The notes under the pieces were generated by a model, which worked only from the letters and a program-made list of their open reading frames with translations, was not told the origin of the DNA and searched no databases. From positions 248,001 to 312,000 of the forward strand of contig JAHBXR010000003.1 in assembly GCA_019636335.1 (NCBI GenBank): 64,000 bases of DNA, given 5' to 3'. Position numbers and translations under genes: made by a program. Below are positions 37,584-47,482 of this stretch, piece after piece (positions within the stretch are counted from its first letter, which is position 1; each line of letters begins with the position of its first letter). The stretch comes from Pirellulales bacterium (GTDB taxonomy: Bacteria > Planctomycetota > Planctomycetia > Pirellulales > JAEUIK01).

Positions 37584-40500
37584 TTAGTTGTCGGGGACTT
37601 CGACCGGGGGTTTTTCTTCGGCTTTCTCGACGATCGGTTGCTCGTCGTCGGGCTTCTCATCGACCGGCTTCTTCGGTTGCCCTTGGGGCGCCAATCGATT
37701 TTCCAACGCGCGTGGGGCGAGACGCTGGTTGATCGTTGCCTGAGCGGGGGCCGCGTTCGCCGCGGCGGGGCCTGCGGCGCGTCCTTCCTGGTCGGCCTCC
37801 TCCGGCATCGGGGCCGGCTCGGGCTGCCCCGCGGGGGGGTCGGGCATGTCGGCCGGAATCGGCTTGTCACTGAGCGCCATGTGTACCGTCTTGCGCAGCA
37901 GCTTCAGGTCGACCGTGTGCTTGGCCGGTTCCCCCTCGAGTTCAAACGCGTTGTACTCGGCCCCCAATTGTTCCTGGTAAATTGTGCGGCCGTTGCGGCG
38001 ATCGAGACACAGCATCGACACGTGCGTCGTCGCGCGGAACTGCACGTTGGGATTGCTGCGGCTCTTGTAGACCGTCGTCGAGAAACAGAGCACGGGCAAC
38101 TCACTCGGTTGATCGAGGAACAAGCCCTGCTTGTACACTCGCTTCGACCATTGCTTGGCCCCCGTCGGGCGGTCAAAGCCGTAGACGTAGCCGGTCACCA
38201 ACGGGTTGTTCGTCATGCCCCCCGGCAGTGGACGCAAGAACATGCCCGGCTCGTTGCCGGGGTTGTTGTTGCTGGCCACCAACAGGTATTGGTCGCGCGA
38301 GGTCAACACGTACACGTCGTTGACCGCGTCGTCTTGTTCGATGGGAGCATCGACGAGTGTCGCGCCATCGGGCAGCCGCAGCAGGGTGAAATGCCCCGGC
38401 TCGACGACCCCCACCGCCTCTTCGCCGATTACCTGGCACAGCGCCCGATCGAAGCTGCGCTGCCAGATCACTTTCTCGTTCCACAGGTCGAGCAGCCGCA
38501 CTTGGTGCTGGAGCTTGGCGCCTTCCGAGGTCTGGACGAATTCCAACACGTGGCGTCCGACCGTGCCCATGCGATTGTTGATAATGGGGATCGGTCGCCG
38601 GCCCAGGTCGGCGCCGTCGGTGGGCCGCAGCACGAGGGCCTCGACGGCGTTCGGCGCCACGACGAAGAGCATTTCGTCGTCGCCAAACAAGTCGCTGCCG
38701 GGCTCGACGTCGGTGCGCGTCCAGAGCACGGCCCCGGTCACTGGCTCGAGCGCGACGAGCTTGCGTCCCTCTTGCAGGCAGGTGTAACGCTCGGTCAGCG
38801 GGCCGAGATTGCCCAAGGGGCGCCCCAGCGAATCGGCGATCATCATGCGCCGCCCCCCCCACGGCAGACCGATCTGATGCGCATGCGCCACCTGCTGCAT
38901 CGGCATGCCGGGAATCGTCTCGATGATGTCCCGCGTCCACAAAAGCTTGGCGGTGCCCGGCGTCTCGCCGCCAAGCGTGTCGATGGCCAGTACTTGTTGA
39001 CCCAGCGAGACCAGCAGCAAATGACCGTTGGCCTTCACGCGCGTCGTGGCCGGGTTGATCGCGAAGCGTGGCTGTTGTCCCGGTTCGACCAGTGGTAAAC
39101 GCCAGCGAACCTGGCCGAGACCGTCGCGCCCGATGATGGACTGCCCCTGGTCGACTTCGACCGTCATCGAACGGAAATGTGGTCCGCGCGGACCGAGCAT
39201 CTCGCACACAAAGTAGCGGAAGTTCGGATTCGTGCGATCCTCGTGCGTGAGGTCGATCAGGCCGACGGGCCAGACTTGGGCATCGCTCAGGCGACGTCGC
39301 ACGGTGCTGGCCTCCGGCAATTGCTCGACCAACTGCCGGCCGGTCAGGCCATTGAGACAGACCTCGTCCGCCCAATCGGTGACCAAACGCTGAAAATACG
39401 GGGCAGCGGCGTCCTCGCGGCCAGCCTCGCGCAGCCGCTGCGCCAACCTCGCCACGGCCCAGCGGGCACGAATGGGATCACGCCCCTGCGCAAGCTCTGA
39501 GAGCAGCAACTCGACTTCGAGCAACTCGCCTGGCTTCTGCAGTTGCTCGGCCAGCGCGGCGCGGGCCTCGGCGCCCGTCTCGTGACTGCCAAAGACTGCC
39601 ACGAACTTGCGCAGCGAGTTGATGTTGCCATCGGCCAAGGCTGCCTGCAGACGGTGTTGAATCGCCTCGTCGAGCGTCTGTCGTTCGCGGTCGCCAGCCT
39701 TGTGGGCCAACTCGGCAACACGCGCCTGCACCCAACGATCGCGCCGGACCGACCAGTCGCCGTCGACTCGCTCGACCACCGAAATATTCGCTTTCGGGTC
39801 GGAGAGTTGGAGATAGTTCTGGAAGGCCTCCTGCAGGTGCCCCTCCTTTTCAAACCCCGTGGCCATCACCCGCAGGTAGGTGCCAATGTCCTCGGGACGC
39901 GTGGCGAGACTGGCAATCTCGGGCGCGAGTTCGCGCTGCACCGAGAAATCTGCCGCGAGTTGTTCCAACAGCGACGACACCAGCGTGTCGCGGGTGCGAG
40001 GGTCGGACTTCAGCTTGTACGACCGGCGCAGGTCTTCTGTGGCGGCGGTGTAGTTCCCCTGGTGCAACAGGATCTCGCCGCGCTGTGCGAGGGCATCCGC
40101 ATCGTCGGGCGACTTTTCGAGCCGCGCGGCGATTTCCTTCTCGATCGCGCCCAGCTCGTGATAGGCCTCGACCCAGCCGGGGCTTTGCGAAATGATCTGT
40201 CCTTCGTACGCCACCAGGTTGCCCGGCACATGTCCGCTGCGCGACTTCGAACGCGCTTCGATCTTGCCGGTCGCCACGTTGATGGTGGCCACCTCGGCGT
40301 TGGAGAGTGGGACGAAATATCGTTCGCCGTGGAAGAACCCATAGCCGCTGGGACGCGATCCCAACTCGAGCGGCGCGGGCCAGACCGACTTGCCGTCGGC
40401 CAGGTTCAGGGCGTCGGCCTGCGTTCGCCCGACCAGCAACACGCGCCCGTTCTGCACGCCGGCGACGTACAGGTATTCGCCCCGATCGTCGGAGACTCGT

Positions 40501-42572
40501 GGCCGTTTCCAGGCGAGGCTGCCGTCGATCAGGTTCAGGCAGTGCAATTCATTCGATTCGAGTGGCGTGAGCAGCACTCGGCCTTCGGCCATCACGACGC
40601 CACCATCGTTCCACCGATTCGACGCGTTTTGTTCGCTGCCGTTGACCATCACGCCGGCCATGCGCGGCCACATGGTTTGATTGCGCTGCGCGAGCGCTAG
40701 AGGGGGAAAGCGATATCCCCACAGGAGCGAACGAGTGGTCAGGTCGACGGCCACCGTCGCGCCCGCCGCGGTGGGACAGACCAGCACGCCGTCGGCGTAC
40801 GAGGGAGACACCCCCGACTGACGGCGCGAATAGTCGTTCGTGATGTCTTGCTCGACGACAGCCAACTGTTGCGACCACTCGACGTGCCCCGTCTTGGCGT
40901 CGAGCGCGATCAGGCGGATTTCGGCATTTTGTTCGACGATGGAGTACAGCTTGCCGGCCAGGGGCAATGGGGGACCCAGGAAGAACACGCCCGCCAACTC
41001 GAGTTCGCCATCGCCGTTAGCGCCCCCGACCTCCCACTTCAACTTGCCGGTGCGAATGTCGTGGGCGGCCAGGCGATTGTACGAAGTGGGACCCGTCGGC
41101 ATCGGACGACGGCGGCCGTTGAAGCCGACGATCGCCACTCGCTGTTGCACGTTGTTGAGGCCGCCGACTCCAAGGTCCTCGATGCTAAAGACATGCTCGC
41201 CATCGCTGCTGAGCGTGCCGTACGTGGCATCGTTCCAAATGCGCTGCTCAATGAAGGCGGCGAACTGCACCTGATTGCGTTGCGGGCTATTGGTGTCACC
41301 GAGGTTTAAAAGCTCGTTCAGCTCGTTGTCGAGGGGTACTTCCCAGACGCGTTTGCCCGAGCGGAAATCGACCGCCAGCAGGTTGTTGGTCGTGCGCATG
41401 AGCACGACGCCGTTGACGATCAAGGGATGGGACGCCGGGAGCGAGGCGAATTCCACCTCGTCGTATCGCTGGGAGTGCTGATCGATGAGTTTTTCGGTTT
41501 CCGGCTCGATGGCGGTCGGCACGCGCCAGCGCGGCTCGAGCATTGGACTGCCGCCGGCGCTCGATTGATTGCGCGAGGGACCGCCGCGGAACATCAACCA
41601 ACGCGCCAGCGTGGCGACCTCCTCCTGGTTCGCACGCGGCCCGAGCTGTTCGGCCAACCACGAGACGGCATCCGGACCGGGCGCGAACAGCGGCACATCC
41701 TTACCGGCGACGCGCACCTGGACCTGCGGGTTCGCTGCCCGCAGTTGAGAGAGTGCCTCCACCGCCTTGTCGTGCAGGCCGGCTCGCAGCCAGCAAGCCG
41801 CCAACTGCACGGAGAGGGTCGGTTCGAAACGCTCAGACGCGGCGGGAGTCTGGCGCAGCCGCTCGTAGCACAGGGCCGCAGCCAGGGGATGCCCGTGATC
41901 GAGGTAGTTCGTGGCGAGCAGCGCCGTGGCGTCGTATCCCGCCTGGGTGTGGAAGAAGCGGCGTGAGACCTCCGACAGTACCCCCATGTCGCCGGCGGCG
42001 ATCGCCTCGTCGAGCATCTGGCGCGCGCGGGCGCCATACTGCAACTCGTACGATTCGCGCCCTGCGCGGGGCATCGTCCCAATCAAACGCTGCGCTTCGG
42101 CCTTCAGGCTGTGGTAGATCGGCGAGTCTTTGTCGGGCTGGAAAAAGAAGTCGTCGGGGGCTTCGAGGATGGCGCCCAGATGCCGGACGGCCTCGGCAAA
42201 GCGCCCCCCCGTGAGCAGTTCCTGAGCCGACATCAGGATCTGCATCGTCTGCCGATCCTCGATGAAGGTGGCCGATTCGGAGACCTCTTGTCCTTGGGCG
42301 CCGCGGACGATGGCGATTGGGGCGTTCGCCTGCCCCTGAACGCGGATCTTCATCTGCAGGGGGACGACTTGGCCAGCAGGAGGCTGCGCCGGGGCCGGCT
42401 GTTGCTGCTTGGGAGGAACGCCGGGAAGCGGTTGGGCACGCGGAGCCGGTTCGGCACGGGGGGGGGGTTCGGCATCGCGCTGCGCCAGGGCGAGATCGCC
42501 CTGCACCGAGAGGAACCCCGCCGAGAGAAGCAGCAGCGCAGCCCTCCGGGCCCACGAACTACGTGCAAGCAT
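37584..42572 (-). CDS. Giant exported protein with two PQQ-like beta-propellers and TPR repeats
   Basis: A 1662-residue protein. I start it at ATG 42572 because a GGGAGGT ribosome site lies 7 bases ahead and MLARSSWARRAALLLLSAG forms a signal peptide. Approximate order: Pro/Gln/Ala-rich linker (30-90), TPR-like helices (100-300), first PQQ-like propeller (about 360-800, with blades such as DIRTGKLKWEVGG, DLTTRSLLWGYRF, NVATGKIEARSKS), a second helical TPR region (about 810-1090), second propeller (about 1120-1570, EPVTGAVLWTRTD, DRRNGRTIYQEQL), and a Pro/Glu-rich tail. No quinoprotein catalytic residues or haem site are evident, so it is more likely a scaffold than a dehydrogenase. It is the first gene of the long minus-strand train. 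Confidence 0.85.
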   Translation of the reverse strand: MLARSSWARRAALLLLSAGFLSVQGDLALAQRDAEPPPRAEPAPRAQPLPGVPPKQQQPAPAQPPAGQVVPLQMKIRVQGQANAPIAIVRGAQGQEVSESATFIEDRQTMQILMSAQELLTGGRFAEAVRHLGAILEAPDDFFFQPDKDSPIYHSLKAEAQRLIGTMPRAGRESYELQYGARARQMLDEAIAAGDMGVLSEVSRRFFHTQAGYDATALLATNYLDHGHPLAAALCYERLRQTPAASERFEPTLSVQLAACWLRAGLHDKAVEALSQLRAANPQVQVRVAGKDVPLFAPGPDAVSWLAEQLGPRANQEEVATLARWLMFRGGPSRNQSSAGGSPMLEPRWRVPTAIEPETEKLIDQHSQRYDEVEFASLPASHPLIVNGVVLMRTTNNLLAVDFRSGKRVWEVPLDNELNELLNLGDTNSPQRNQVQFAAFIEQRIWNDATYGTLSSDGEHVFSIEDLGVGGLNNVQQRVAIVGFNGRRRPMPTGPTSYNRLAAHDIRTGKLKWEVGGANGDGELELAGVFFLGPPLPLAGKLYSIVEQNAEIRLIALDAKTGHVEWSQQLAVVEQDITNDYSRRQSGVSPSYADGVLVCPTAAGATVAVDLTTRSLLWGYRFPPLALAQRNQTMWPRMAGVMVNGSEQNASNRWNDGGVVMAEGRVLLTPLESNELHCLNLIDGSLAWKRPRVSDDRGEYLYVAGVQNGRVLLVGRTQADALNLADGKSVWPAPLELGSRPSGYGFFHGERYFVPLSNAEVATINVATGKIEARSKSRSGHVPGNLVAYEGQIISQSPGWVEAYHELGAIEKEIAARLEKSPDDADALAQRGEILLHQGNYTAATEDLRRSYKLKSDPRTRDTLVSSLLEQLAADFSVQRELAPEIASLATRPEDIGTYLRVMATGFEKEGHLQEAFQNYLQLSDPKANISVVERVDGDWSVRRDRWVQARVAELAHKAGDRERQTLDEAIQHRLQAALADGNINSLRKFVAVFGSHETGAEARAALAEQLQKPGELLEVELLLSELAQGRDPIRARWAVARLAQRLREAGREDAAAPYFQRLVTDWADEVCLNGLTGRQLVEQLPEASTVRRRLSDAQVWPVGLIDLTHEDRTNPNFRYFVCEMLGPRGPHFRSMTVEVDQGQSIIGRDGLGQVRWRLPLVEPGQQPRFAINPATTRVKANGHLLLVSLGQQVLAIDTLGGETPGTAKLLWTRDIIETIPGMPMQQVAHAHQIGLPWGGRRMMIADSLGRPLGNLGPLTERYTCLQEGRKLVALEPVTGAVLWTRTDVEPGSDLFGDDEMLFVVAPNAVEALVLRPTDGADLGRRPIPIINNRMGTVGRHVLEFVQTSEGAKLQHQVRLLDLWNEKVIWQRSFDRALCQVIGEEAVGVVEPGHFTLLRLPDGATLVDAPIEQDDAVNDVYVLTSRDQYLLVASNNNPGNEPGMFLRPLPGGMTNNPLVTGYVYGFDRPTGAKQWSKRVYKQGLFLDQPSELPVLCFSTTVYKSRSNPNVQFRATTHVSMLCLDRRNGRTIYQEQLGAEYNAFELEGEPAKHTVDLKLLRKTVHMALSDKPIPADMPDPPAGQPEPAPMPEEADQEGRAAGPAAANAAPAQATINQRLAPRALENRLAPQGQPKKPVDEKPDDEQPIVEKAEEKPPVEVPDN

Positions 42573-43242
42573 CTGGCGACCTCCCGTGGCGATTCCTGGC
42601 ATGGCGGTTTTGCCTTCCGTGGCTCGAGTTCGATTATCCCACAAGGGGGTGGCACTTGGCAAAACGTTGGGTGTACAGGGCAGTTATGGCGCGCAAGTCG
42701 ATCCTGGCGGGACCAAGGCATCCCTGCTTAAGTCGTAGGAAGTACGAGAAAAGTTCCCCGCGCCGCCGGAGAATTTGCACGTCCGGCACGCGAGGGGGGG
42801 CCTGGTCGAGGCACGTTCCGTTTCAAGAAGTCGTCGGCTGGCGAGGAGATAAGCCATTTCAATTCAATATTTTAAGTCGCGCTTACGGGGCAGGCAAGCG
42901 CGCCACAGGGCCACCGTGTTTCTGGCGATGGTTCGGCTTCCAAACCGTACAGCCGTACCAACCGCCTCGCTGCCAAAAGGCCCACGTTGCAAAAAAGTAA
43001 CCTAGAGTTCGATGTGCTCCGCAAAGAGCCGTGCCACGGTCTGTCGCGTGTTCGCGAGGCGCGCCGACGACGTCAGGCACCAAGAAACTCGGTTTTTCCC
43101 GCATTTCGCGCGGTGGAAGCCCCGTTTTCGGCTTGCTTTTTCAGGGCACTTGTTTCTAATCATCGCGTCCTTTACGGACGGACAGGAGTTCTCGCAGTTG
43201 GGACTCTGAAATTGTTAACCTCGCAGGGAGGGAATTGAACTC
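42573..43242. other. 670-bp divergent intergenic region without a recognisable gene
   Basis: Separates the giant PQQ-propeller gene (minus) from the HU gene (plus). Short open frames here are arginine-rich shadows with no family likeness. It should hold the promoters for both transcription units; a candidate for the HU side is listed separately, and I saw no convincing -35/-10 pair for the minus side. A small palindrome GTCC-TTTAC-GGAC lies near 43168-43180. Confidence 0.5.
43133..43160 (+). promoter_or_regulatory. Possible sigma-70 promoter for the HU gene
   Basis: TTGCTT (43133-43138) and TCTAAT (43155-43160, five of six matches to TATAAT) are separated by 16 bp, about 80 bases before the HU start codon. 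The surrounding stretch is AT-rich for this genome. The -35 box is weak. Confidence 0.4.
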
Positions 43243-43566
43243 ATGGCGAAGGCCGCAGCAAAGAAGGCGCCGTCGAAGAGCGAAGTCCTGGCCAGCATTT
43301 CGGCCGCGACTGACCTGAGCAAGAAGGAAGTTAGCGCTGTCATCGACGCGCTGGCCAACGAAATCAAGAAGGCGATGGGCAACCGTGGTTCGGGCGTCTT
43401 CACGATTCCCGGCTTGGTGAAGATCACCAAGAAGAAGATGCCGGCTCGCCCGGCCCAGAAGAACGTTCGCAACCCGTTCACCGGCGAACTGCAGGATCGT
43501 CCTGCCCGTCCGGCCTACAACAAGATCACGGTGCGAGCGCTCAAGAATCTCAAGGCCATGGCCTGA
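43243..43566 (+). CDS. HU/IHF-family DNA-binding protein
   Basis: A 107-residue basic protein with a strong AGGGAGGGA ribosome site 9 bases ahead of the ATG, suggesting high expression. After a short Lys/Ala-rich leader (MAKAAAKKAPSK) the HU fold is clear: helices SEVLASISAATDLSKKEV and VIDALANEIKKAMG, then FTIPGLVKITKKK and the arm with RNPFTG, equivalent to the RNPxTG DNA-kinking tip containing the intercalating proline. The last 25 residues replace the usual HU ending with PAYNKITVRALKNLKAMA. It is likely a nucleoid protein. It is monocistronic as far as can be seen. The following 291 bp (43567-43857) show no gene. Confidence 0.93.
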   Translation: MAKAAAKKAPSKSEVLASISAATDLSKKEVSAVIDALANEIKKAMGNRGSGVFTIPGLVKITKKKMPARPAQKNVRNPFTGELQDRPARPAYNKITVRALKNLKAMA

Positions 43567-43857
43567 TTCGTTGCCGGGTGATTCGGGCGTGGCCCCCTGG
43601 CCCCTTCGATTGGCCCCCCAGATTGCCGGTGACACTCGACCGAATCGCGCACGAGCCGGTCGACCGCGTAGCCGTTCATTGCCCGACCACGATGGTCGCC
43701 GCGATGCCAACGACGCGTGGTCGGTCGGCTCGCGCTATTTTCCAAACGCGATTCCGCCCCGACTGCCGTCCCCGTTTGCAGGAAAAACGCCACGCGCACG
43801 GCGAGGTCGGTTGCCAGCGCTACGATGCGAGACGGCTCGCGGATGGAGCCTCTGCGT

Positions 43858-44256
43858 TTACAGCTTGGCCATTTTTGCCAGCGTGACACGCTTCATCTCT
43901 TGATGGAAACGCGTCGCTCCCCGGTCGGTGAGTTGGTTGATCAGATCGATCGCCTTCGCTTGCGATTTGTGTACCGGGGCCAGCTTCGTGGTCTCGGGAG
44001 TTCCCTCGACCGCGACGACGATGTCGTAGAGCGTAATCTTGCTGGCCGGACGCGCAAGGGCATAGCCGCCACCGGGGCCAGAGACGCCGTGCATCAGTTG
44101 GGCGTCGACCAGACGCCGCAAAACCCGGTAGAGAAAACGGGGCGGAAACTTGCACCCTTTGGCAATCTGCGCCGCGGTCATGGGACCTTGGCTGCCCTCG
44201 CGCAACACCCGCAACAAGATTCCCACCGCGTAGCTGACGGAGCGGGTAAGCTTCAT
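43858..44256 (-). CDS. Rrf2 family transcriptional regulator without Fe-S cysteines
   Basis: A 132-residue protein started at MKLTRSVSYAVGILL (44256), the usual Rrf2 N terminus; upstream codons are open but arginine-rich and unlikely. The winged helix is clear: MTAAQIAKGCKFPPRFLYRVLRRLVDAQLM then GVSGPGGGYALARP, the wing motif of the family. In IscR/NsrR-type members three cysteines follow the wing, but here the region TPETTKLAPVHKSQAKAID has none, so an iron-sulfur cluster is unlikely. The signal sensed is unknown. It stands alone and is flanked by non-coding DNA on both sides. Confidence 0.87.
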   Translation of the reverse strand: MKLTRSVSYAVGILLRVLREGSQGPMTAAQIAKGCKFPPRFLYRVLRRLVDAQLMHGVSGPGGGYALARPASKITLYDIVVAVEGTPETTKLAPVHKSQAKAIDLINQLTDRGATRFHQEMKRVTLAKMAKL

Positions 44257-44701
44257 CGAATTGGCGTCCCCCTGACGAATTCGCGAAGACGACCGCCAAC
44301 GGACGCGATCGTCACGTGCTGCTGGCCTCGCTTGGAACAGGATCCTCCCCTGCCGCGCGGAATTTCGCACGGCCAGCCTCGCACGTGCCATGATCTTGTC
44401 GAGGCACCTCGAAGATTGCAAACCTTTTTGATCTTTTTCCGACTTCCCAGGTGCAGAATTCTGCGCGACGCGCCCACACGACCGCTGCGATCGCGCGACT
44501 CGCGACCCGCGTGAGCCACGGCGGAACCCGCGGCACGCCGGCGCCGCGTATCGTTGCGATCACGTCCGCAGATTCGCGAGAGGTCTCGCCAATGCCCCAC
44601 CGCATGACATAAGATGCACGCCGTATCGTGGGGGCGGGTACCCGCGATGCGCGGTTGTTCTTCTGGCCCGCTTCGAGCAGCATTCAGCGGTCGGGGACCT
44701 C
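44257..44701. other. 445-bp divergent intergenic region, no gene seen
   Basis: Between the Rrf2 regulator (minus) and the acetyltransferase-like gene (plus). Open frames here are short, arginine-rich and conflict with each other. One T-rich patch lies at 44421-44443 in otherwise GC-rich DNA. No promoter, repeat or structured RNA could be supported. Confidence 0.5.
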
Positions 44702-45829
44702 ATGGCGGCGGTGGAACTGGTGCGCGTCGCGAGTCGCGACGACTTAGAACGGTTTATCCATTTGCCGTGGACGCTCTATCCACACGATTCGTTGTGGGTG
44801 CCCCCTTTGAAGTCGGAAATGCGCCGCCTGCTGACCCCGGGCCGCCATCCCTTTTGGGAATTCGCCGAACGCGAGTTGTTTCTCGCCGTGCGGGGGGGCA
44901 AGGCCGTCGGTCGCATCGCGGCCATTGTCGACCGCAAGTACAACGACTTCCATCGGGAGCAGATGGGTATCTGGGGCTTCTTCGAATGCGCCCAGGATTC
45001 GGCCGCGGCCGAGGCCCTTTTCTCGGCGGCCGTCCAGTGGACCCGCTCGAAGGGGATGACCTTTCTGCGCGGCCCGCTCAATCCCTCGACCAACTACGAA
45101 GTGGGCATGCTGCTCGAGGGGTTCCATCTGCCGCCGATGATCATGATGCCGTGGAACCCGCCCTACTACCTCGAGCTGGTGGCCGAGAATGGCTTCGTCA
45201 AGGAGAAGGATCTCCACTCGATGCTGCTGACGCACGAGGCGCTCGCCTCGACGCGCATCGAGAAGCTGGCCACGCGCATTCGCCGGAACAACAACGTCAC
45301 CCTGCGCAAAGGGGTCCGCAACCAGTTCGACCGCGAGTTGGCGATCATCCGAGAAATCTATCTCGAATCGTGGTCGAACAACTGGGGCTTCGTGCCCATG
45401 AGCGAGGCGGAGTTCGACGAGATGGGCAAGCAACTCCGCCGACTCCTCGAGCCGGACTTCGTGCTCTTTGTCTACTACGAGGACGATCCCGCAGGCATGG
45501 TCGTGATTCTGCCCGACTTCAATCCCCTCTTGAAGAAGCTCAATGGCAAGATCGGCCTGACGGGCATCTTCAAGTATCTGTACTACAGCCGCCGGCTGAC
45601 CGGTTTGCGCGGCATTCTCTTCGGCATCAAGCAGAAGTACCAGCGTCTGGGACTGCCGGCGCTTTACTTCGAGCACTTGAACACGTACCTGCGCGATCAG
45701 CAGCAATACCGCGAGTTCGAGCTGGGGTGGAATCTCGAGGACAACGAGAACATCAATCAGTTCGAGTTCGCCGTCGGCGCGAATATCTACAAGAAGTACC
45801 GCATCTTCCGCAAAGCTCTCGACGGCTAG
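44702..45829 (+). CDS. GNAT-superfamily-like protein (YghO-type)
   Basis: A 375-residue protein. The N-terminal half (VELVRVASRDDLERFIHLPW, LFLAVRGGKAVGRIAAIVD, GFFECAQDSAAAEALFSAAV, FLRGPLNPSTNYEVGML) shows the strand-helix order of an acyl-CoA N-acyltransferase fold, and the C-terminal half seems to be a second, degenerate GNAT-like unit. Conserved blocks such as LYPHDSLWVPPL and GPLNPS define a widespread bacterial family of unknown substrate that includes E. coli YghO. It probably acts in the cytoplasm. The neighbouring flavoprotein gene starts 40 bp downstream on the same strand, so the two may be co-transcribed. Confidence 0.7.
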   Translation: MAAVELVRVASRDDLERFIHLPWTLYPHDSLWVPPLKSEMRRLLTPGRHPFWEFAERELFLAVRGGKAVGRIAAIVDRKYNDFHREQMGIWGFFECAQDSAAAEALFSAAVQWTRSKGMTFLRGPLNPSTNYEVGMLLEGFHLPPMIMMPWNPPYYLELVAENGFVKEKDLHSMLLTHEALASTRIEKLATRIRRNNNVTLRKGVRNQFDRELAIIREIYLESWSNNWGFVPMSEAEFDEMGKQLRRLLEPDFVLFVYYEDDPAGMVVILPDFNPLLKKLNGKIGLTGIFKYLYYSRRLTGLRGILFGIKQKYQRLGLPALYFEHLNTYLRDQQQYREFELGWNLEDNENINQFEFAVGANIYKKYRIFRKALDG

Positions 45830-45869
45830 TTCGCACGGCGAAAGGCCGCGTCTGCAAGGTACGAAGCGC

Positions 45870-47384
45870 ATGGCCGAGCGTATCGCCATTCCGCCCGACG
45901 ATGAATCGAATCGCGCGCTCGTCGCGCACGTGCATCCGTCCGAGTGGCAAAATCCGACTCCGGCAGAGCGTTACAATTTGGTCGTCGTAGGGGCAGGCAC
46001 CGCCGGGCTTGTGGCGGCGGCCGGCGCCGCGGGCCTGGGGGCCAAGGTCGCCCTGATCGAGCGGCATCTGATGGGGGGCGATTGCCTCAATTATGGTTGT
46101 GTCCCCTCGAAGGCCCTCCTCCGCGCTTCGCGTGCAGCGGCAGCCGTCCGCGATGCAAGAGAGTTCGGCATCGAGACCGGTGCGGAACTCCGCATCGACT
46201 TCAGCGCCGTCATGGAGCGCGTGCGTCGTCTGCGCAGTGAGATCAGCCCGCACGACTCGGCGGCGCGTTTCCGCGAGTTGGGGGTCGATGTCTTTCTCGG
46301 CGAGGGACGTTTCACAAACGATGAAACGGTCGAGGTGGCGGGGCAGTCGTTGCGCTTCAAGCGTGCCGTGATCGCGACGGGGGCCCGACCTGCGCGCCCG
46401 TCGATTCCAGGCCTCGAAGAGGCGGGCTACCTGACGAACGAAACAGTTTTCAACCTGACGCAGTTGCCCGAACGCCTGGCGGTGATCGGCGGTGGCCCGG
46501 TTGGATGCGAGCTGGCGCAGGCCTTCGCCCGCCTGGGCGCGCAGGTGTGGCTCGTCGAACCTCATGGGCAGCTTCTGCCGCGCGACGAGCCACAGGCTGC
46601 CGCCGTGCTCGAGCAGGCCTTGCGCCGCGACGGAGTGCATCTGCTCCTCAAACATCAGGTAGAACGCCTCACCGCTGAAAAGACGCTCCAGCTCACCGAT
46701 CCGCAGAGGGGGACGATGCGGGTGAAGGTCGACGAAGTTCTCGTCGGCGCCGGTCGAGTTCCAAACGTCGAAGGGCTGGGGCTCGATGCCGCGGGCGTGC
46801 GATACGATCTGCGCCGCGGGGTCGAAGTCAACGACCGGCTGCAGACCACGAACCCGCGCATCTTCGCGGCGGGCGATGTCTGTTCGGCCTACCGTTTCAC
46901 GCATGCGGCCGATGCGATGGCGCGCGTCGTGCTGCAGAATGCGCTCTTTCTCGGCCGTGCGAAAACCAGCACGCTCGTGATTCCCTGGTGTACTTACACC
47001 GATCCTGAAGTAGCGCACGTCGGCCTCCTGGAATCAGAAGCGCAAGCCCGTGGCATTGCCGTTGATGTGTTCGCGCAGCCATTCGATCGCGTCGATCGTG
47101 CCACCCTGGATGGCGAAACCGAAGGATTGGCGCGCATCCTTGTCGAGCGCGGGACCGACCGCATCGTGGGGGCGACAATCGTGGCCGCGCACGCGGGGGA
47201 CATCCTTTCGCAAGTGACCCAGGCCATGGTGGCGGGCGTGGGTTTGAAGACGATCGCCCGCACGATTCATCCCTATCCGACGCAGGCCGAGGCGCTCAAG
47301 AAGATTGCCGATGCCTATAGCCGCACGCGGCTGACGCCTCGCGTCAAGTCGCTCTTCGAGCGCTGGCTGCGTTGGACGCGTTAG
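45870..47384 (+). CDS. Pyridine nucleotide-disulfide oxidoreductase (MerA/Lpd-like, no mercury motifs)
   Basis: A 504-residue FAD enzyme. FAD binding is at GAGTAGLVAA (about residues 41-50), the redox-active disulfide is GGDCLNYGCVPSK (C72 and C77), the NAD(P) site is GGGPVGCELAQAFA, and the second FAD block is FAAGDVCS. The dimerisation domain ends AEALKKIADAYSR. It resembles the mercuric-reductase branch in length and in the CLNYGCVPSK motif. However, it lacks an N-terminal heavy-metal-binding domain and the C-terminal vicinal cysteines of true MerA (the tail reads FERWLRWTR), and no mer genes are nearby. A soluble disulfide or quinone reductase is more likely. Confidence 0.85.
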   Translation: MAERIAIPPDDESNRALVAHVHPSEWQNPTPAERYNLVVVGAGTAGLVAAAGAAGLGAKVALIERHLMGGDCLNYGCVPSKALLRASRAAAAVRDAREFGIETGAELRIDFSAVMERVRRLRSEISPHDSAARFRELGVDVFLGEGRFTNDETVEVAGQSLRFKRAVIATGARPARPSIPGLEEAGYLTNETVFNLTQLPERLAVIGGGPVGCELAQAFARLGAQVWLVEPHGQLLPRDEPQAAAVLEQALRRDGVHLLLKHQVERLTAEKTLQLTDPQRGTMRVKVDEVLVGAGRVPNVEGLGLDAAGVRYDLRRGVEVNDRLQTTNPRIFAAGDVCSAYRFTHAADAMARVVLQNALFLGRAKTSTLVIPWCTYTDPEVAHVGLLESEAQARGIAVDVFAQPFDRVDRATLDGETEGLARILVERGTDRIVGATIVAAHAGDILSQVTQAMVAGVGLKTIARTIHPYPTQAEALKKIADAYSRTRLTPRVKSLFERWLRWTR

Positions 47385-47482
47385 CTCGCGGCAGCCTTTT
47401 GTGCGATCGGGCAGCACGCCAGTTGTCTCCTTGGTATGATAATCGGCCGCCGCGAGCCGTCTTGCCGCAAGGAGCACGCCTC

